Below are positions 1 to 8,307 of a DNA stretch of 64,000 nucleotides, in pieces. The stretch is from positions 1 through 64,000 of the forward strand of contig CBFIBG010000004.1 of assembly GCA_965660815.1 (NCBI GenBank), read 5' to 3'. Source of the DNA: Glaciecola sp965660815 (GTDB taxonomy: Bacteria > Pseudomonadota > Gammaproteobacteria > Enterobacterales > Alteromonadaceae). Each line of letters starts with the position of its first letter. Position 1 is the first letter of the stretch. A program made the translations under genes and the position numbers. The notes under the pieces were generated by a model, which worked only from the letters and a program-made list of their open reading frames with translations, searched no databases and was not told the DNA's origin.

Positions 1-169
1 ATACATTATTAGCACGATCAAGATGTATTGAACCATCGCTATCAACCACGTTTCCCATACCAGCAGGTTGACAACTTGCTTGATTGTAGGTTGCACTGCC
101 TCCAAAACCCCCATCAACGTCTATCACGTTAAAAACTACATCTATATGTACAACTCGATTACTCGCCAT
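1..169 (-). CDS. N-terminal part of an unrecognised protein, cut by the left edge
   Basis: An open minus-strand frame starts at an ATG (167-169) behind a good Shine-Dalgarno (AAGGTG, about 6 bases upstream) and runs without a stop to base 1, giving about 56 residues. It begins MASNRVVHIDVVFNVIDVDG and is rich in Gly, Asp, Val and Asn, with one Cys. There is no signal peptide or membrane segment. I do not recognise the family. Its start points away from the TIR gene, so the two would be divergently transcribed across 170-621. Confidence 0.5.
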   Translation of the reverse strand, partial: MASNRVVHIDVVFNVIDVDGGFGGSATYNQASCQPAGMGNVVDSDGSIHLDRANNV

Positions 170-621
170 ATCTTTTCACCTTATTCACTCAATTGTAAAA
201 ATAAGAGCCAAGCTATAACCATTACTACGTACCTGAGAGGCTCATTCCTCTGGCAACAAAGGCACATTACAATCCATACATAATCAAAACGCAACAGAAA
301 GCGCTTAGAAGCACTTGGCGAATATTTGTCAAAAGTTACAAATTAATCGTAAGCGCTCGAACCATTTATGTCAAAGATGGCTTTGATGCACTTGCTAAAT
401 GGATAAAACTAAACACAAAATTGTGTGGCTTTATTAAAGCAAGAATATCAACCTTATAATCTTGTCCACGACCCGTGTGGTTTGTGCCAAATAACTAAGG
501 TCTGTGGACCTGTTGATTTTCAACAGGCCATAATAGTTGTTATATATATATTAAGTGTTTACACTTGGCATAGAACTTTAGTTGAGTTTTTATTTAAAAA
601 CACAATACTACCGAGACATTT
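170..621. other. Intergenic region upstream of the TIR-TPR gene
   Basis: No convincing gene is seen in these 452 bases; the short open frames have no ribosome binding site or recognisable product. An inverted repeat at 509-527 (CCTGTTGA, 3-base loop, TCAACAGG) could be a hairpin. Immediately to its left, GGTC-TGTG-GACC (499-510) forms a second small stem. The stretch before 622 is very AT-rich and probably holds the TIR gene promoter, but no clear -35/-10 pair could be fixed. Confidence 0.5.
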
Positions 622-2676
622 GTGAAGAAAAAGTCAAAGAAGTTTCGCGCATTTATTAGCTATAGCCATGCGGATGTAAAAGTAGCAGCTTGGTTACATC
701 GCACGCTAGAATCTTACCGCCTCCCTGCCTCACTCGTTGGCAAACGAACCTCTGTTTGTAAAGTACCTGTCAAATTAGGGCCGATATTTCGTGATCGCGA
801 CGAGCTAGCAGCTGCTGGTGATTTGTCTGAAGTATTAGTCAAGGCGCTAAAACAATCCACTTTTTTAATTGTTATCGCATCCCCCGCAGCTGCAAAATCA
901 CGATGGGTTAATGAAGAGGTCAAAACCTTCAAACAAACCCATTCGAATCACCGCGTACTTGTGCTCATTGTTGAAGGGACACCTGGGTCTGATGATGAGT
1001 ATGAATGCCTTCCGCTAGCGACAAGACGTAAAGTTAACTCAGAGGGCGAGATTACTGATGATGTTATTGAACCTCTCGCAGCTGATTTACGGTCAGAGGG
1101 GGACGGTAAAAAATTAGCTAAACTGAAATTGGTCGCTGGGCTAACCGGACTTAACTTAGATACACTAGTACAACGTGAACAAGCGCGTCGATATTATCGG
1201 CTCGCTACATTGGCAACTATTGCCGTATTTATTTCAATAAGCATGACAATAATGGCTGTTTTAGCGGTTCGAGGCCAAAGTGAAGCAGAGCGGCAACGCA
1301 CAGAAGCAGTCGGTTTGGTCGAATTTATGCTGACTGACTTGCGAATGCAACTTGAGCCTGTGGGCCGATTGGAAATTTTTGATGCCGTCGGAAAACGTGC
1401 GCTTGAATATTTTGCCAAACAGAATATAAACAAGCTTGACGCTGATTCATTAGGGCACCGGGCTCGTGCGCTGCATTTGGTTGGAGAAGTACACAACCTT
1501 CGTGCCGATACACAAGAAGCACTCAAAGCATTTATTGAAGCAGAAAAAACAACTGCTGAATTGCTACAACGCTATCCAAATGATATCAGCAGAGTGTACG
1601 ATCACGCACAAAGTACATTTTGGGTGGGTTATGTAGCATGGAAACGTAGCGAGTTCGAAAACGCTGAGAGACTGTTTTTAGAGTATCATCGACTCGCCTC
1701 CCAACTAGTTGACCTTGAGCCTGACAATGAAAATTGGTTGTTAGAAAAATCAAGTGCATTGGTGAACCTTGGCGTGATGATGCATAATCAAAATTTAAAC
1801 GAGGAAGCGATAAATTATTTTCAACAAGCGCTTGAGATTGATGCACAGTTAGTTGCCACAAACCCAAATGATCGAGAAAAACAATGGAGTAAAGCACAAA
1901 GCCATGCTTGGCTAGCAGACGCATTCAAAATGACTTGGCAATTCACTAAAGCAATGGAACAAAGACAAGCAGAATTTGATATTTATTCACAAATACTCGC
2001 ACTTGACAATCTCGACGCCCGCGCTTTGGAAGGTATATCAGTTGGGCTTATGGATATCGCCAATTTGCATTTGATTATGGGCAACTATTCACAAGCAGAA
2101 AAATATTCACGTCAAAGTCTTTCAAATATTAATCGTTTAATCAAAGACGATCCGAGTAATAAACTGTGGAAGGACTTTTCTATTGCTGCCAATAATCAAA
2201 TGACTGAAGTTTTAATGTCTTTAGGTCGTTGGGACGAAGCACAACAGTTGAATAAAATAACACTGAGATCCGCAGATAAATTGGTTAAAGAAGACCCGAC
2301 CGTTATCTACTGGCAAACCCATAGACTAATGTTTTCGCGATTTATGGAAATATTCATTGCGATCAATAAAACCGAGCCAAATATTGCATTATCAAAGATT
2401 ACGGCATTTAAACACGAATTTGGCGATGATCCAGATTTATCCAGAGAATCAGCAAGAATTCCTTGGATAATGGTACTGGCGGCAGAAATTGCCATTAACA
2501 AAGACAGTGAAATAGATCAGAAACTTGAACAGATGTATGCTCTAACACCTATTTTGCCACGAGAATTAGCAATACATAAATATTTTTCTTCTATCAAAAA
2601 TCGTGCTTATAAACCTGTAATTGACCCAGAAAAAACCAAACTTATCAAATATGATCCAAATAGACTGTTGAACTGA
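622..2676 (+). CDS. TIR-domain protein with transmembrane segment and TPR-rich C-terminal half
   Basis: The 684-residue protein starts at a GTG with no strong ribosome site. Residues 7-115 are a bacterial TIR_2-type domain: it opens FRAFISYSHAD, carries the FRDRDEL motif (56-62) and has SRWVNEE near 93-99. In that last motif E99 aligns with the catalytic glutamate of NAD-cleaving TIR domains. A hydrophobic segment at about 193-216 is a likely membrane anchor. The rest (about 225-660) is helical and reads as tetratricopeptide repeats. TIR proteins in bacteria often act in phage defence through NAD+ depletion, and the TPR part probably senses or scaffolds partners. Function is inferred from architecture; no partner gene is visible in the window. 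It sits in an accessory stretch beside an IS remnant. Confidence 0.8.
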   Translation: MKKKSKKFRAFISYSHADVKVAAWLHRTLESYRLPASLVGKRTSVCKVPVKLGPIFRDRDELAAAGDLSEVLVKALKQSTFLIVIASPAAAKSRWVNEEVKTFKQTHSNHRVLVLIVEGTPGSDDEYECLPLATRRKVNSEGEITDDVIEPLAADLRSEGDGKKLAKLKLVAGLTGLNLDTLVQREQARRYYRLATLATIAVFISISMTIMAVLAVRGQSEAERQRTEAVGLVEFMLTDLRMQLEPVGRLEIFDAVGKRALEYFAKQNINKLDADSLGHRARALHLVGEVHNLRADTQEALKAFIEAEKTTAELLQRYPNDISRVYDHAQSTFWVGYVAWKRSEFENAERLFLEYHRLASQLVDLEPDNENWLLEKSSALVNLGVMMHNQNLNEEAINYFQQALEIDAQLVATNPNDREKQWSKAQSHAWLADAFKMTWQFTKAMEQRQAEFDIYSQILALDNLDARALEGISVGLMDIANLHLIMGNYSQAEKYSRQSLSNINRLIKDDPSNKLWKDFSIAANNQMTEVLMSLGRWDEAQQLNKITLRSADKLVKEDPTVIYWQTHRLMFSRFMEIFIAINKTEPNIALSKITAFKHEFGDDPDLSRESARIPWIMVLAAEIAINKDSEIDQKLEQMYALTPILPRELAIHKYFSSIKNRAYKPVIDPEKTKLIKYDPNRLLN

Positions 2677-2740
2677 AGCATTAGTAAGAGGCTGTATATT
2701 GACTTAGATACCAAAGAATACAACCTCTAAGACGATATAC

Positions 2741-2872
2741 TTATTCTTTAGCCTTAAACACTTCTGCTTTTATTTCTTCCAAAGACTCGGTAAAACGAGC
2801 GTGAATAGTTTCAAAGGCCTGTGTGTTAGATTGGCCAGCAAATCCATGGGGTGGCACGACTTTTACCCGCAT
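2741..2872 (-). other. Possible gene-end remnant abutting the IS fragment
   Basis: A 43-codon minus-strand frame ends at TAA (2741-2743). Its last 38 or so codons have an amphipathic, protein-like composition (AFETIHARFTESLEEIKAEV). The frame opens inside the IS91-like fragment, so its ATG at 2872 is probably accidental. The reading that fits best is the C-terminal tail of a gene interrupted near 2855 by the insertion. I do not recognise the family, and the frame could be chance. Confidence 0.2.
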
Positions 2873-3263
2873 CAAAGCGCCGTCCCATTGCGACATGGTT
2901 GAGCTAGTTCACACCATTAGCCAACGAATTGCGCGTTATTTAGAAAAAGTCGGCTTGGTAAAGCGTGATATGGAAAACAGCTTTCTCAATTTACCTATTG
3001 ATGATGAAGATAGTCTTCTCCAATTGCGAGGGGCTTCCTTCAGCTATCGCGTTGCAATGGGGCCTCAGCAAGGCCAGAAAGTATTTAGACTGCAAACCTT
3101 ACCGGCTAGCAATGAAGGCGAGTATGGTCAGGTAGCCAATACAAGTGGATTCTCACTACATGCGGGCGTGTTTGCCAATACCTTTGGTTGTTCAAAATCT
3201 TCTGGAAAGATTTTGAACAACCAAAGGTTGGCCAAGCTGGAAATACAGAGAAAAATTGCCTGA
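2823..3263 (+). pseudogene. Remnant of an IS91-like transposase
   Basis: Residues from about TFTRIKAP to LHAGVFA match the middle of IS91-type transposases that I recognise from marine gammaproteobacteria (MVELVHTISQRIARYLE, then LPIDDEDSLLQL, then the GPQQGQKVF stretch). Only about 110 residues of a protein that is normally over 350 remain. The N-terminal part, including the zinc-binding region, is missing. After FA the family sequence stops and the frame runs into a hairpin. The tyrosine-containing catalytic C-terminal part is absent too, so the fragment is inactive. The flanking frames are not transposase. Confidence 0.75.
3174..3232. repeat. Long perfect inverted repeat (hairpin) at the end of the transposase fragment
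   Basis: Bases 3180-3201 and 3207-3228 are exact reverse complements (22 bp) around a 5-base loop (CTGGA). After a short bulge, GCCAA (3174-3178) pairs with TTGGC (3228-3232, sharing base 3228 as an alternative pairing). No T-run follows, so it is not a typical terminator. It begins exactly where similarity to the transposase stops, suggesting a rearrangement endpoint, a foldback duplication or an element end. Confidence 0.85.
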
Positions 3264-3489
3264 ATGACAAAAGCTTGATAGTGTAACTACGTCAAAGTCG
3301 CTTGGTAATTATATCGTCAGTTTCCCTTGGTAATCACACTTCTATACATAATCTAATACCGCATCTGTGATATCTAGATGCAACCATTGTTAATCACACT
3401 ACTGCAACTGAATAAAACGACAATTGAATAGTCTCGACTACAGCCATAATTAAGCTCTCAAAATGAGAATAACGCATTTAGCCGTGCTT

Positions 3490-3690
3490 TTATTCGATGT
3501 GTTCAAACTCAAATATTTGCTCTATCGCTGTATTGAATAAATGGGCTATTTTAAATGCGAGTGGCAAGCTAGGATCAAACTTCCCTTTTTCAATTGCATT
3601 GATAGTTTGTCTCGACACCTTAAGATGTGTAGCCAATTCAGCTTGAGTATAATTAAACTCAGCTCTTAGCAATTTTATCTTATTTTTCAT
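3490..3690 (-). CDS. Small Xre-family helix-turn-helix regulator
   Basis: This 66-residue protein is almost entirely one HTH_3 (Cro/CI) domain: LRAEFNYTQAELATHL, then VSRQTINAIEKGKFDPSLPLA with the recognition helix SRQTINAIE, then a C-terminal helix. This is the usual size of the YozG-like single-domain repressors that are paired with a small membrane protein. Its ATG overlaps the stop of the upstream membrane gene by four bases (ATGA), so the two are translationally coupled. It probably represses its own operon through the paired sites at 4143-4195. Confidence 0.85.
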   Translation of the reverse strand: MKNKIKLLRAEFNYTQAELATHLKVSRQTINAIEKGKFDPSLPLAFKIAHLFNTAIEQIFEFEHIE

Positions 3691-4103
3691 TGATACTTCC
3701 TGTGACCAATATACGTCGCTAAGATGAAAGTTATGCCCATTACAAAATACATATGCGATATCCGCGGCTCAAATGCATTTATTAAATCGGTATAGAATAT
3801 TAGCTCGTAACAGACACCTACCACCATAAGAACACCCAAAGTAATAGCTGCACTGTTTAAAAATATTTTTTGCGCCAACTCGTCTAGCTTTTTTAAATGG
3901 GAAATATTGGCTTTTATCATGAACCCGCCACTAATTAAATTGATGAGAATAGCAAGTATGTTGAGTACTGGTAGCTGCGCCCATAAAAGCTTTGGACCAA
4001 AGGCTAACAAAGCCGTGCTTGCCAACCAAATACCAGTGTAAAATGCGAGCTTCTTATTACTACTGCGTTCTTCTTTTATATATTGATTTTCATTATTTGA
4101 CAT
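3687..4103 (-). CDS. Small four-helix membrane protein co-transcribed with the Xre regulator
   Basis: The 138-residue protein has a charged N-terminus followed by four predicted membrane segments (about 20-38, 45-65, 83-104 and 116-132). No catalytic or binding motif is visible. It is first in a two-gene operon and overlaps the HTH gene by ATGA. Pairing of a short integral membrane protein with an Xre repressor is common in bacteria, but the function of the membrane partner is not established. The name of the family could not be fixed by eye. Confidence 0.75.
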   Translation of the reverse strand: MSNNENQYIKEERSSNKKLAFYTGIWLASTALLAFGPKLLWAQLPVLNILAILINLISGGFMIKANISHLKKLDELAQKIFLNSAAITLGVLMVVGVCYELIFYTDLINAFEPRISHMYFVMGITFILATYIGHRKYQ

Positions 4104-4142
4104 AGTTTTGTCCTACTTGGGAAGTTGATTCCATTACCAAAT

Positions 4143-4195
4143 GTAAAGTAAACTTAACTTTATAGTAATTGAATTATAAGTCAAGTTAACTTTAC
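4143..4195. promoter_or_regulatory. Paired operator-like sites upstream of the Xre cassette
   Basis: Two copies of TTAACTTTA lie at 4154-4162 and 4186-4194, exactly 32 bp apart (about three helical turns). Each lies inside an inverted repeat: AAAGT-7-ACTTT at 4145-4161, and the perfect 10-bp palindrome AAGTTAACTT at 4183-4192. The location, 40-90 bases before the membrane gene start, suits cooperative binding by the Xre protein. The same sites lie upstream of divergent chrA, so both genes might be controlled. Confidence 0.5.
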
Positions 4196-4340
4196 AAAAA
4201 GTTTGGTTTGTTTGACAATCTACGCTCATGGTATATGTAACAGAATTTTATTTGTCTACACAAATAAACCATTTCTTCTATTTAATATGTATTGTAAGAG
4301 AACCAGTTTATGACCATCAGAATAATAAAAAGGGTATTTA

Positions 4341-5525
4341 ATGCGTGTATTTGAGGTATTTTGGTTTTTTTTAAAACTGGGATGTACAAGTTTTGGTGGT
4401 CCTATAGCTCATCTTGGATATTTTCGAGAAGCATTTGTTCACAAATATCAATGGCTGAGCGAAAAGCATTACGCATATTTAGTCAGTGTAAGCCAAGTTA
4501 TTCCAGGACCCGCTAGCAGTCAAGTTGGTTTCGCAATTGGGCTTCATCGAGCCGGTCTGTTTGGAGGTATCGCTGCATTTATTGGGTTTACGCTCCCCTC
4601 GGTATTTTTATTATTAATTTTTGCGAGTCAAGCGCTCACCTTAAGCAGTGATTATACTCAAAAAATAGTGAGCGGGCTTGTTATTGTCGCATTTGTAGTG
4701 GTTTTTCAGGCCGTAGTTGGAATGTCCAAACAACTTCTATTAGAGAGGCAACATTGGATAATTGCAGTCTCTGTGGCCCTCGTCGTTTTATTTACGAACA
4801 GTATTTTGACACAGGCGCTTTGCGTAATTTTTGCGGCTTTCATTAACCTACTAATGACTCGAATTCTTAAGAGCGAGTTTCAAACTAGAATATCGTTCGA
4901 CCATATAATAGTAACTAAAAATTCCGGAACAATCAGTCTAATTCTATTTATAAGCTTATTCATAATCTTACCATTGATAGGAACACCTTTTTTTCAACTT
5001 GCGAGTAACTTTTATATTTCGGGATCTTTGGTATTTGGAGGTGGTCACGTAGTGCTTCCATTTTTAGAGTCGGTGACTGTAGACCAAGGACTGATCTCCG
5101 AAAATATGTTTTTTTCTGGATATGGGTTTACGCAAGCAATGCCCGGTCCCATGTTTTCATTTGCAGCCTATTTAGGCTATATGGTAGAAACTAGTAAAGG
5201 GGAAGTGGCCCTTTACGCACTCTTATCTTCACTCAATGCCCTAATTTTTGTATTTCTTCCTGGGTTTTTATTAATGCTATCAGCATTGTCATTTCTGGGT
5301 AGTAAGCTTCATAATAAAAACTTCAATATTGCCTTAGACGGCGCAAATTCTGCGGTAGTGGGGGTGCTCACGGCTACGTTGTACGACCCAATTTTTATTC
5401 ATGCAATAGATTCAATATTTTCTGCGATTTTGGCGCTGATTGGGATATTCGCATTGATGTTTTTTAAACTGCCTATTCTAATCGTAGTAGCCGCTGCGGT
5501 ATTGGCTAATGTTTTTTTCACCTAG
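4341..5525 (+). CDS. chrA: Chromate transporter ChrA
   Basis: This 394-residue integral membrane protein of the CHR family is of the usual two-domain length. Both halves carry the family signatures. The N-terminal half has FGGPIAHLGYF and GPASSQVGFAIG; the C-terminal half has FGGGHVVLPFLE and AMPGPMFSFAAYLGY. About ten membrane segments are expected. The family exports chromate across the inner membrane, driven by the proton gradient, although some members may carry other anions. No chrB regulator is nearby. The gene is divergent from the Xre cassette, and its stop overlaps the stop of the convergent solute-binding protein by four bases. Confidence 0.88.
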   Translation: MRVFEVFWFFLKLGCTSFGGPIAHLGYFREAFVHKYQWLSEKHYAYLVSVSQVIPGPASSQVGFAIGLHRAGLFGGIAAFIGFTLPSVFLLLIFASQALTLSSDYTQKIVSGLVIVAFVVVFQAVVGMSKQLLLERQHWIIAVSVALVVLFTNSILTQALCVIFAAFINLLMTRILKSEFQTRISFDHIIVTKNSGTISLILFISLFIILPLIGTPFFQLASNFYISGSLVFGGGHVVLPFLESVTVDQGLISENMFFSGYGFTQAMPGPMFSFAAYLGYMVETSKGEVALYALLSSLNALIFVFLPGFLLMLSALSFLGSKLHNKNFNIALDGANSAVVGVLTATLYDPIFIHAIDSIFSAILALIGIFALMFFKLPILIVVAAAVLANVFFT

Positions 5526-6340
5526 CATTGGTCATATGTATTTAATGTTTTCACGTTAAAAGATAATTGAGAAGGAGTCACGGCTCTCATTATCTGGTCT
5601 ATAGCTTCGACTTGCGACTTATTGACCGTTTTTTTCGAAAACATCAAATAAGAGGCTAATGTTTCAGGCTTAGATAAATCATAAGCACTGTAAAATGGAT
5701 TACTTTCGCAGTTCTTTAGTAACGCCCATCTTAGCATTTCTTGATTAGAGATAATTCCATCTATCCTGCCTCTTCGGGCAAGTTTGATGCCCTGTTCAAT
5801 GCTTTGTATAGGCAAAAGTTTATTACTAAACATTTTGTTTTCAAGGAGTAAACTATATTCATCAGAATACGAGGCGCCTTGCGTCACTGCGATAATTAAG
5901 TCTGTGGAATTTAGGTCGGACAGTGAGTTAAATTCTGGGTATTGGCTCTTTAGCGTTTTTTTTAAAAATAAGTTGTTTGTTCCGTAGGTAAAAGCCTCAT
6001 TTGAAAAGTATGCGAACCGTTCTCTCTGAGGGATTTTCGCTGCGCCCATAACGACATCTAGTTGACCAGCTTCAACTAGTTTTAAAATGCGTTTCCATGG
6101 AAATTCGTAGAACTGTAACTTGATATTAGTATGCTTAAATATTTCTTTCAAACGCTCAATGTCTGAGCCTATAGGTTCGCCTGTTGCACTTGTGAAGTTA
6201 TGAGGGGGTTGTATATCGTAACCCACTTTAAAAACGACTTGCTCCTCAGCAGAGGAAGCGCTAATAAAAAGTAAGATTAGTAAAGGTGATGCGGTTCGTA
6301 GCGTCCTGATTAGTATTAGGTCAAGAAATTTTATTTTCAT
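5522..6340 (-). CDS. Periplasmic solute-binding protein, family 3 (amino-acid type)
   Basis: A signal peptide (about 1-31, with hydrophobic SPLLILLFISASSA) precedes a SBP_bac_3 fold: VGYDIQPPHNF near the mature N-terminus, then GSDIERLKEIF, FPWKRILKLVEAGQLDVVMGA and a second lobe around IIAVTQGASYSDEY. The ATG at 6340 is preferred to a GTG at 6361 because AAGGA, a ribosome site, sits inside the longer version. No permease or ATPase genes adjoin it, so it is an orphan binding protein. Such proteins may feed a distant ABC transporter or act in sensing. The ligand is unknown. It converges on chrA. Confidence 0.8.
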   Translation of the reverse strand: MKIKFLDLILIRTLRTASPLLILLFISASSAEEQVVFKVGYDIQPPHNFTSATGEPIGSDIERLKEIFKHTNIKLQFYEFPWKRILKLVEAGQLDVVMGAAKIPQRERFAYFSNEAFTYGTNNLFLKKTLKSQYPEFNSLSDLNSTDLIIAVTQGASYSDEYSLLLENKMFSNKLLPIQSIEQGIKLARRGRIDGIISNQEMLRWALLKNCESNPFYSAYDLSKPETLASYLMFSKKTVNKSQVEAIDQIMRAVTPSQLSFNVKTLNTYDQC

Positions 6341-6622
6341 TATTCTGTTACTTCCTTGCACTTATAATAGCCCTTCAATCTACATGGCATTTAATCTGCT
6401 AATTGTAGTGTAAATTGAAGTCGTGTCACTAAACGATATTTTTTTATTGTCAATGTTAGCATATTTACAATTAAAGCCCAGTGTAAACTAGTACGCATAG
6501 CGCACTCGTCATATAGACAAAGTAAAATCTGAAAAACTAAGAATTTTAAAATTTTGTTTAATCAATAGTTCTGGATAATACGTATTATATACTCATTTTT
6601 ATAGACTTTAGGTGAATACAAT

Positions 6623-8167
6623 ATGAAAGGAACATTGTCCATACTCGGCTGGCTAGCGCTGATTTTTTTTCAATCTGTGCAAGCGTCGACAAATGTTAGG
6701 TTCGTCACAGAAACATCAAAGCCAACACCAACGCAGGTGATTTTTGTCAATGAACTTGATGCTCCCACGAAAAGTTTGTCGTCACTTAATGACGCTTCTA
6801 ATGGACAGCTTATGAAGCTATTGGAGTTAAATACATTTGTTCCTGACTTTGGAAATATCGAGCACTTTCAACTTATTTCAGGCGTTGAAAATATATTAGT
6901 TGTAGGCACAAAACAAGGCACCCCGATAAGCTCTCCTGATTTGCAAAATCTCGGTGGAAAAATAGCGGCAAAACTGTCTGCAACCACAACAAACGTTGAT
7001 GCACAAATCCACCTTGATAATATGTTCTCTAATATCGATACTCCAAGTGCGCTTATTGCCTCTGGTTACTATTTGCGAAACTACAGCTTTGATAAATACA
7101 AGACAGAAAAAGATGGTGGTGTATCCAATTTAACCTTTGTTACACCGAATGCAGACCAATCCGAACAAGCTTACAACGCTGACTTGGTTCACGTGGCTGC
7201 GGGTGTTCATATGGCTAGAGACTTTGCCACTGAACCTGGCAAGTCGGTATACCCAGAAGTATTTGTTGATAAGGTTAAGCAAGCATTTAAAGGGTTAAAA
7301 AATATTGATATCGAAGTGCTTGATGTTAAAGATATGGAAAAGCTTAACATGGGCGCATTAATGGGAGTGGGCAAAGGTTCTATTAATGACCCTAGATTAT
7401 TGATCATTGAATATATGGGCGGAGGAAAAGGTGAAGCACCAATAGCTTTGGCTGGTAAAGGAATTACATTCGACACTGGAGGTATAAGCATAAAGGGTAA
7501 TTCAGGCATGTGGGCTATGAAATCCGACTTATCCGGAGCCGCTGCCGTAGCAGGAACTATGTATGCCATTGCGCAAAGGGGAGAAAATATTAATGTGGTG
7601 GGTTTGATGGCCTTGGCTGAGAATATGCCAAGCCAAGATGCAATTCGACCAGGAGATGTCTTAGAAACTATGAAAGGCACTACAATAGAAATTATGAGCA
7701 CAGACGCTGAAGGCAGACTAGTTCTATCGGATGCAGTGTATTACGCTCAACAAGAATACAACCCCAAACTTCTATTGAATATTGCAACTCTCACTGGCTC
7801 TGCTGCTAGGGCGTTAAGTGATGAATATGCCGCACTTATCACCAGAGATTTTGATTATTCTACTGAAATAATGGAAATTGGTAAGCGCTCTGGCGAGCAC
7901 GTATGGCCTTTGCCTCTTCATCCTAATCACTTCGAACAGATAAAGTCACCCATTGCTGATATTAAAAACTCTGGCGCTGGAAACCCGGGAGCCAGCATAG
8001 GAGCTGCCGTTATTGGTACCTTCGTGGATGAAGATTTACCTTGGATCCATTTAGACATTGCGGGAGTGGACTGGTTAGACAGTGATATTGACGTTGCGCC
8101 TAAAGGTAGCCAAGGCTGGGGCGTTAGATTTATGGACCAGCTAATTAGGGAGCATGCAGCGAAATAG
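6623..8167 (+). CDS. Secreted M17-family leucyl aminopeptidase
   Basis: At 514 residues it has a signal peptide at 1-21 (hydrophobic LGWLALIFFQSVQA), unlike cytosolic PepA. The C-terminal catalytic domain (about 190-510) holds the two-metal site: AGKGITFDTGG (Lys and Asp ligands), MKSDLSGAAA, and STDAEGRL with its Asp, Glu and Arg. The usual signature there is NTDAEGRL; here the first Asn is Ser. The enzyme removes N-terminal amino acids from peptides, presumably in the periplasm or outside the cell, to provide nutrients. It stands alone, facing the AcnB-like gene across a hairpin terminator. Confidence 0.9.
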   Translation: MKGTLSILGWLALIFFQSVQASTNVRFVTETSKPTPTQVIFVNELDAPTKSLSSLNDASNGQLMKLLELNTFVPDFGNIEHFQLISGVENILVVGTKQGTPISSPDLQNLGGKIAAKLSATTTNVDAQIHLDNMFSNIDTPSALIASGYYLRNYSFDKYKTEKDGGVSNLTFVTPNADQSEQAYNADLVHVAAGVHMARDFATEPGKSVYPEVFVDKVKQAFKGLKNIDIEVLDVKDMEKLNMGALMGVGKGSINDPRLLIIEYMGGGKGEAPIALAGKGITFDTGGISIKGNSGMWAMKSDLSGAAAVAGTMYAIAQRGENINVVGLMALAENMPSQDAIRPGDVLETMKGTTIEIMSTDAEGRLVLSDAVYYAQQEYNPKLLLNIATLTGSAARALSDEYAALITRDFDYSTEIMEIGKRSGEHVWPLPLHPNHFEQIKSPIADIKNSGAGNPGASIGAAVIGTFVDEDLPWIHLDIAGVDWLDSDIDVAPKGSQGWGVRFMDQLIREHAAK

Positions 8168-8194
8168 GGGATAATTGTATACATGACTCAAATA

Positions 8195-8230
8195 AAAGAG
8201 CGACAAGGTCTGTTGTCCTTATCGCTCTTT
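8195..8230. terminator. Hairpin terminator between the aminopeptidase and the AcnB-like gene
   Basis: A 9-bp stem AAAGAGCGA (8195-8203) / TCGCTCTTT (8222-8230) continues, after one C-A mismatch, with AAGG/CCTT around an 8-base loop. The T-rich tail is better on the minus strand (TTTTATTT), so it mainly ends the AcnB-like transcript, but it may work both ways. Confidence 0.7.
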
Positions 8231-8307
8231 CGTAACGTCTTAGAATCCAAGTAAGCGATTAAATATTTGCATCGCCTACTTCAGTTCTCTGCTATACCTA
8301 ATTGGTA

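Noticed and set aside
425..625. 66-codon open frame before the TIR gene
   Set aside because: It lacks a ribosome site, has no protein-like pattern, crosses an inverted repeat and overlaps the TIR start; probably chance.
2687..2728. Terminator after the TIR gene
   Set aside because: The AGAGG/CCTCT and TGTAT/ATACA pairs are interrupted by a mismatch and have a 20-base loop with no T-run; too weak.
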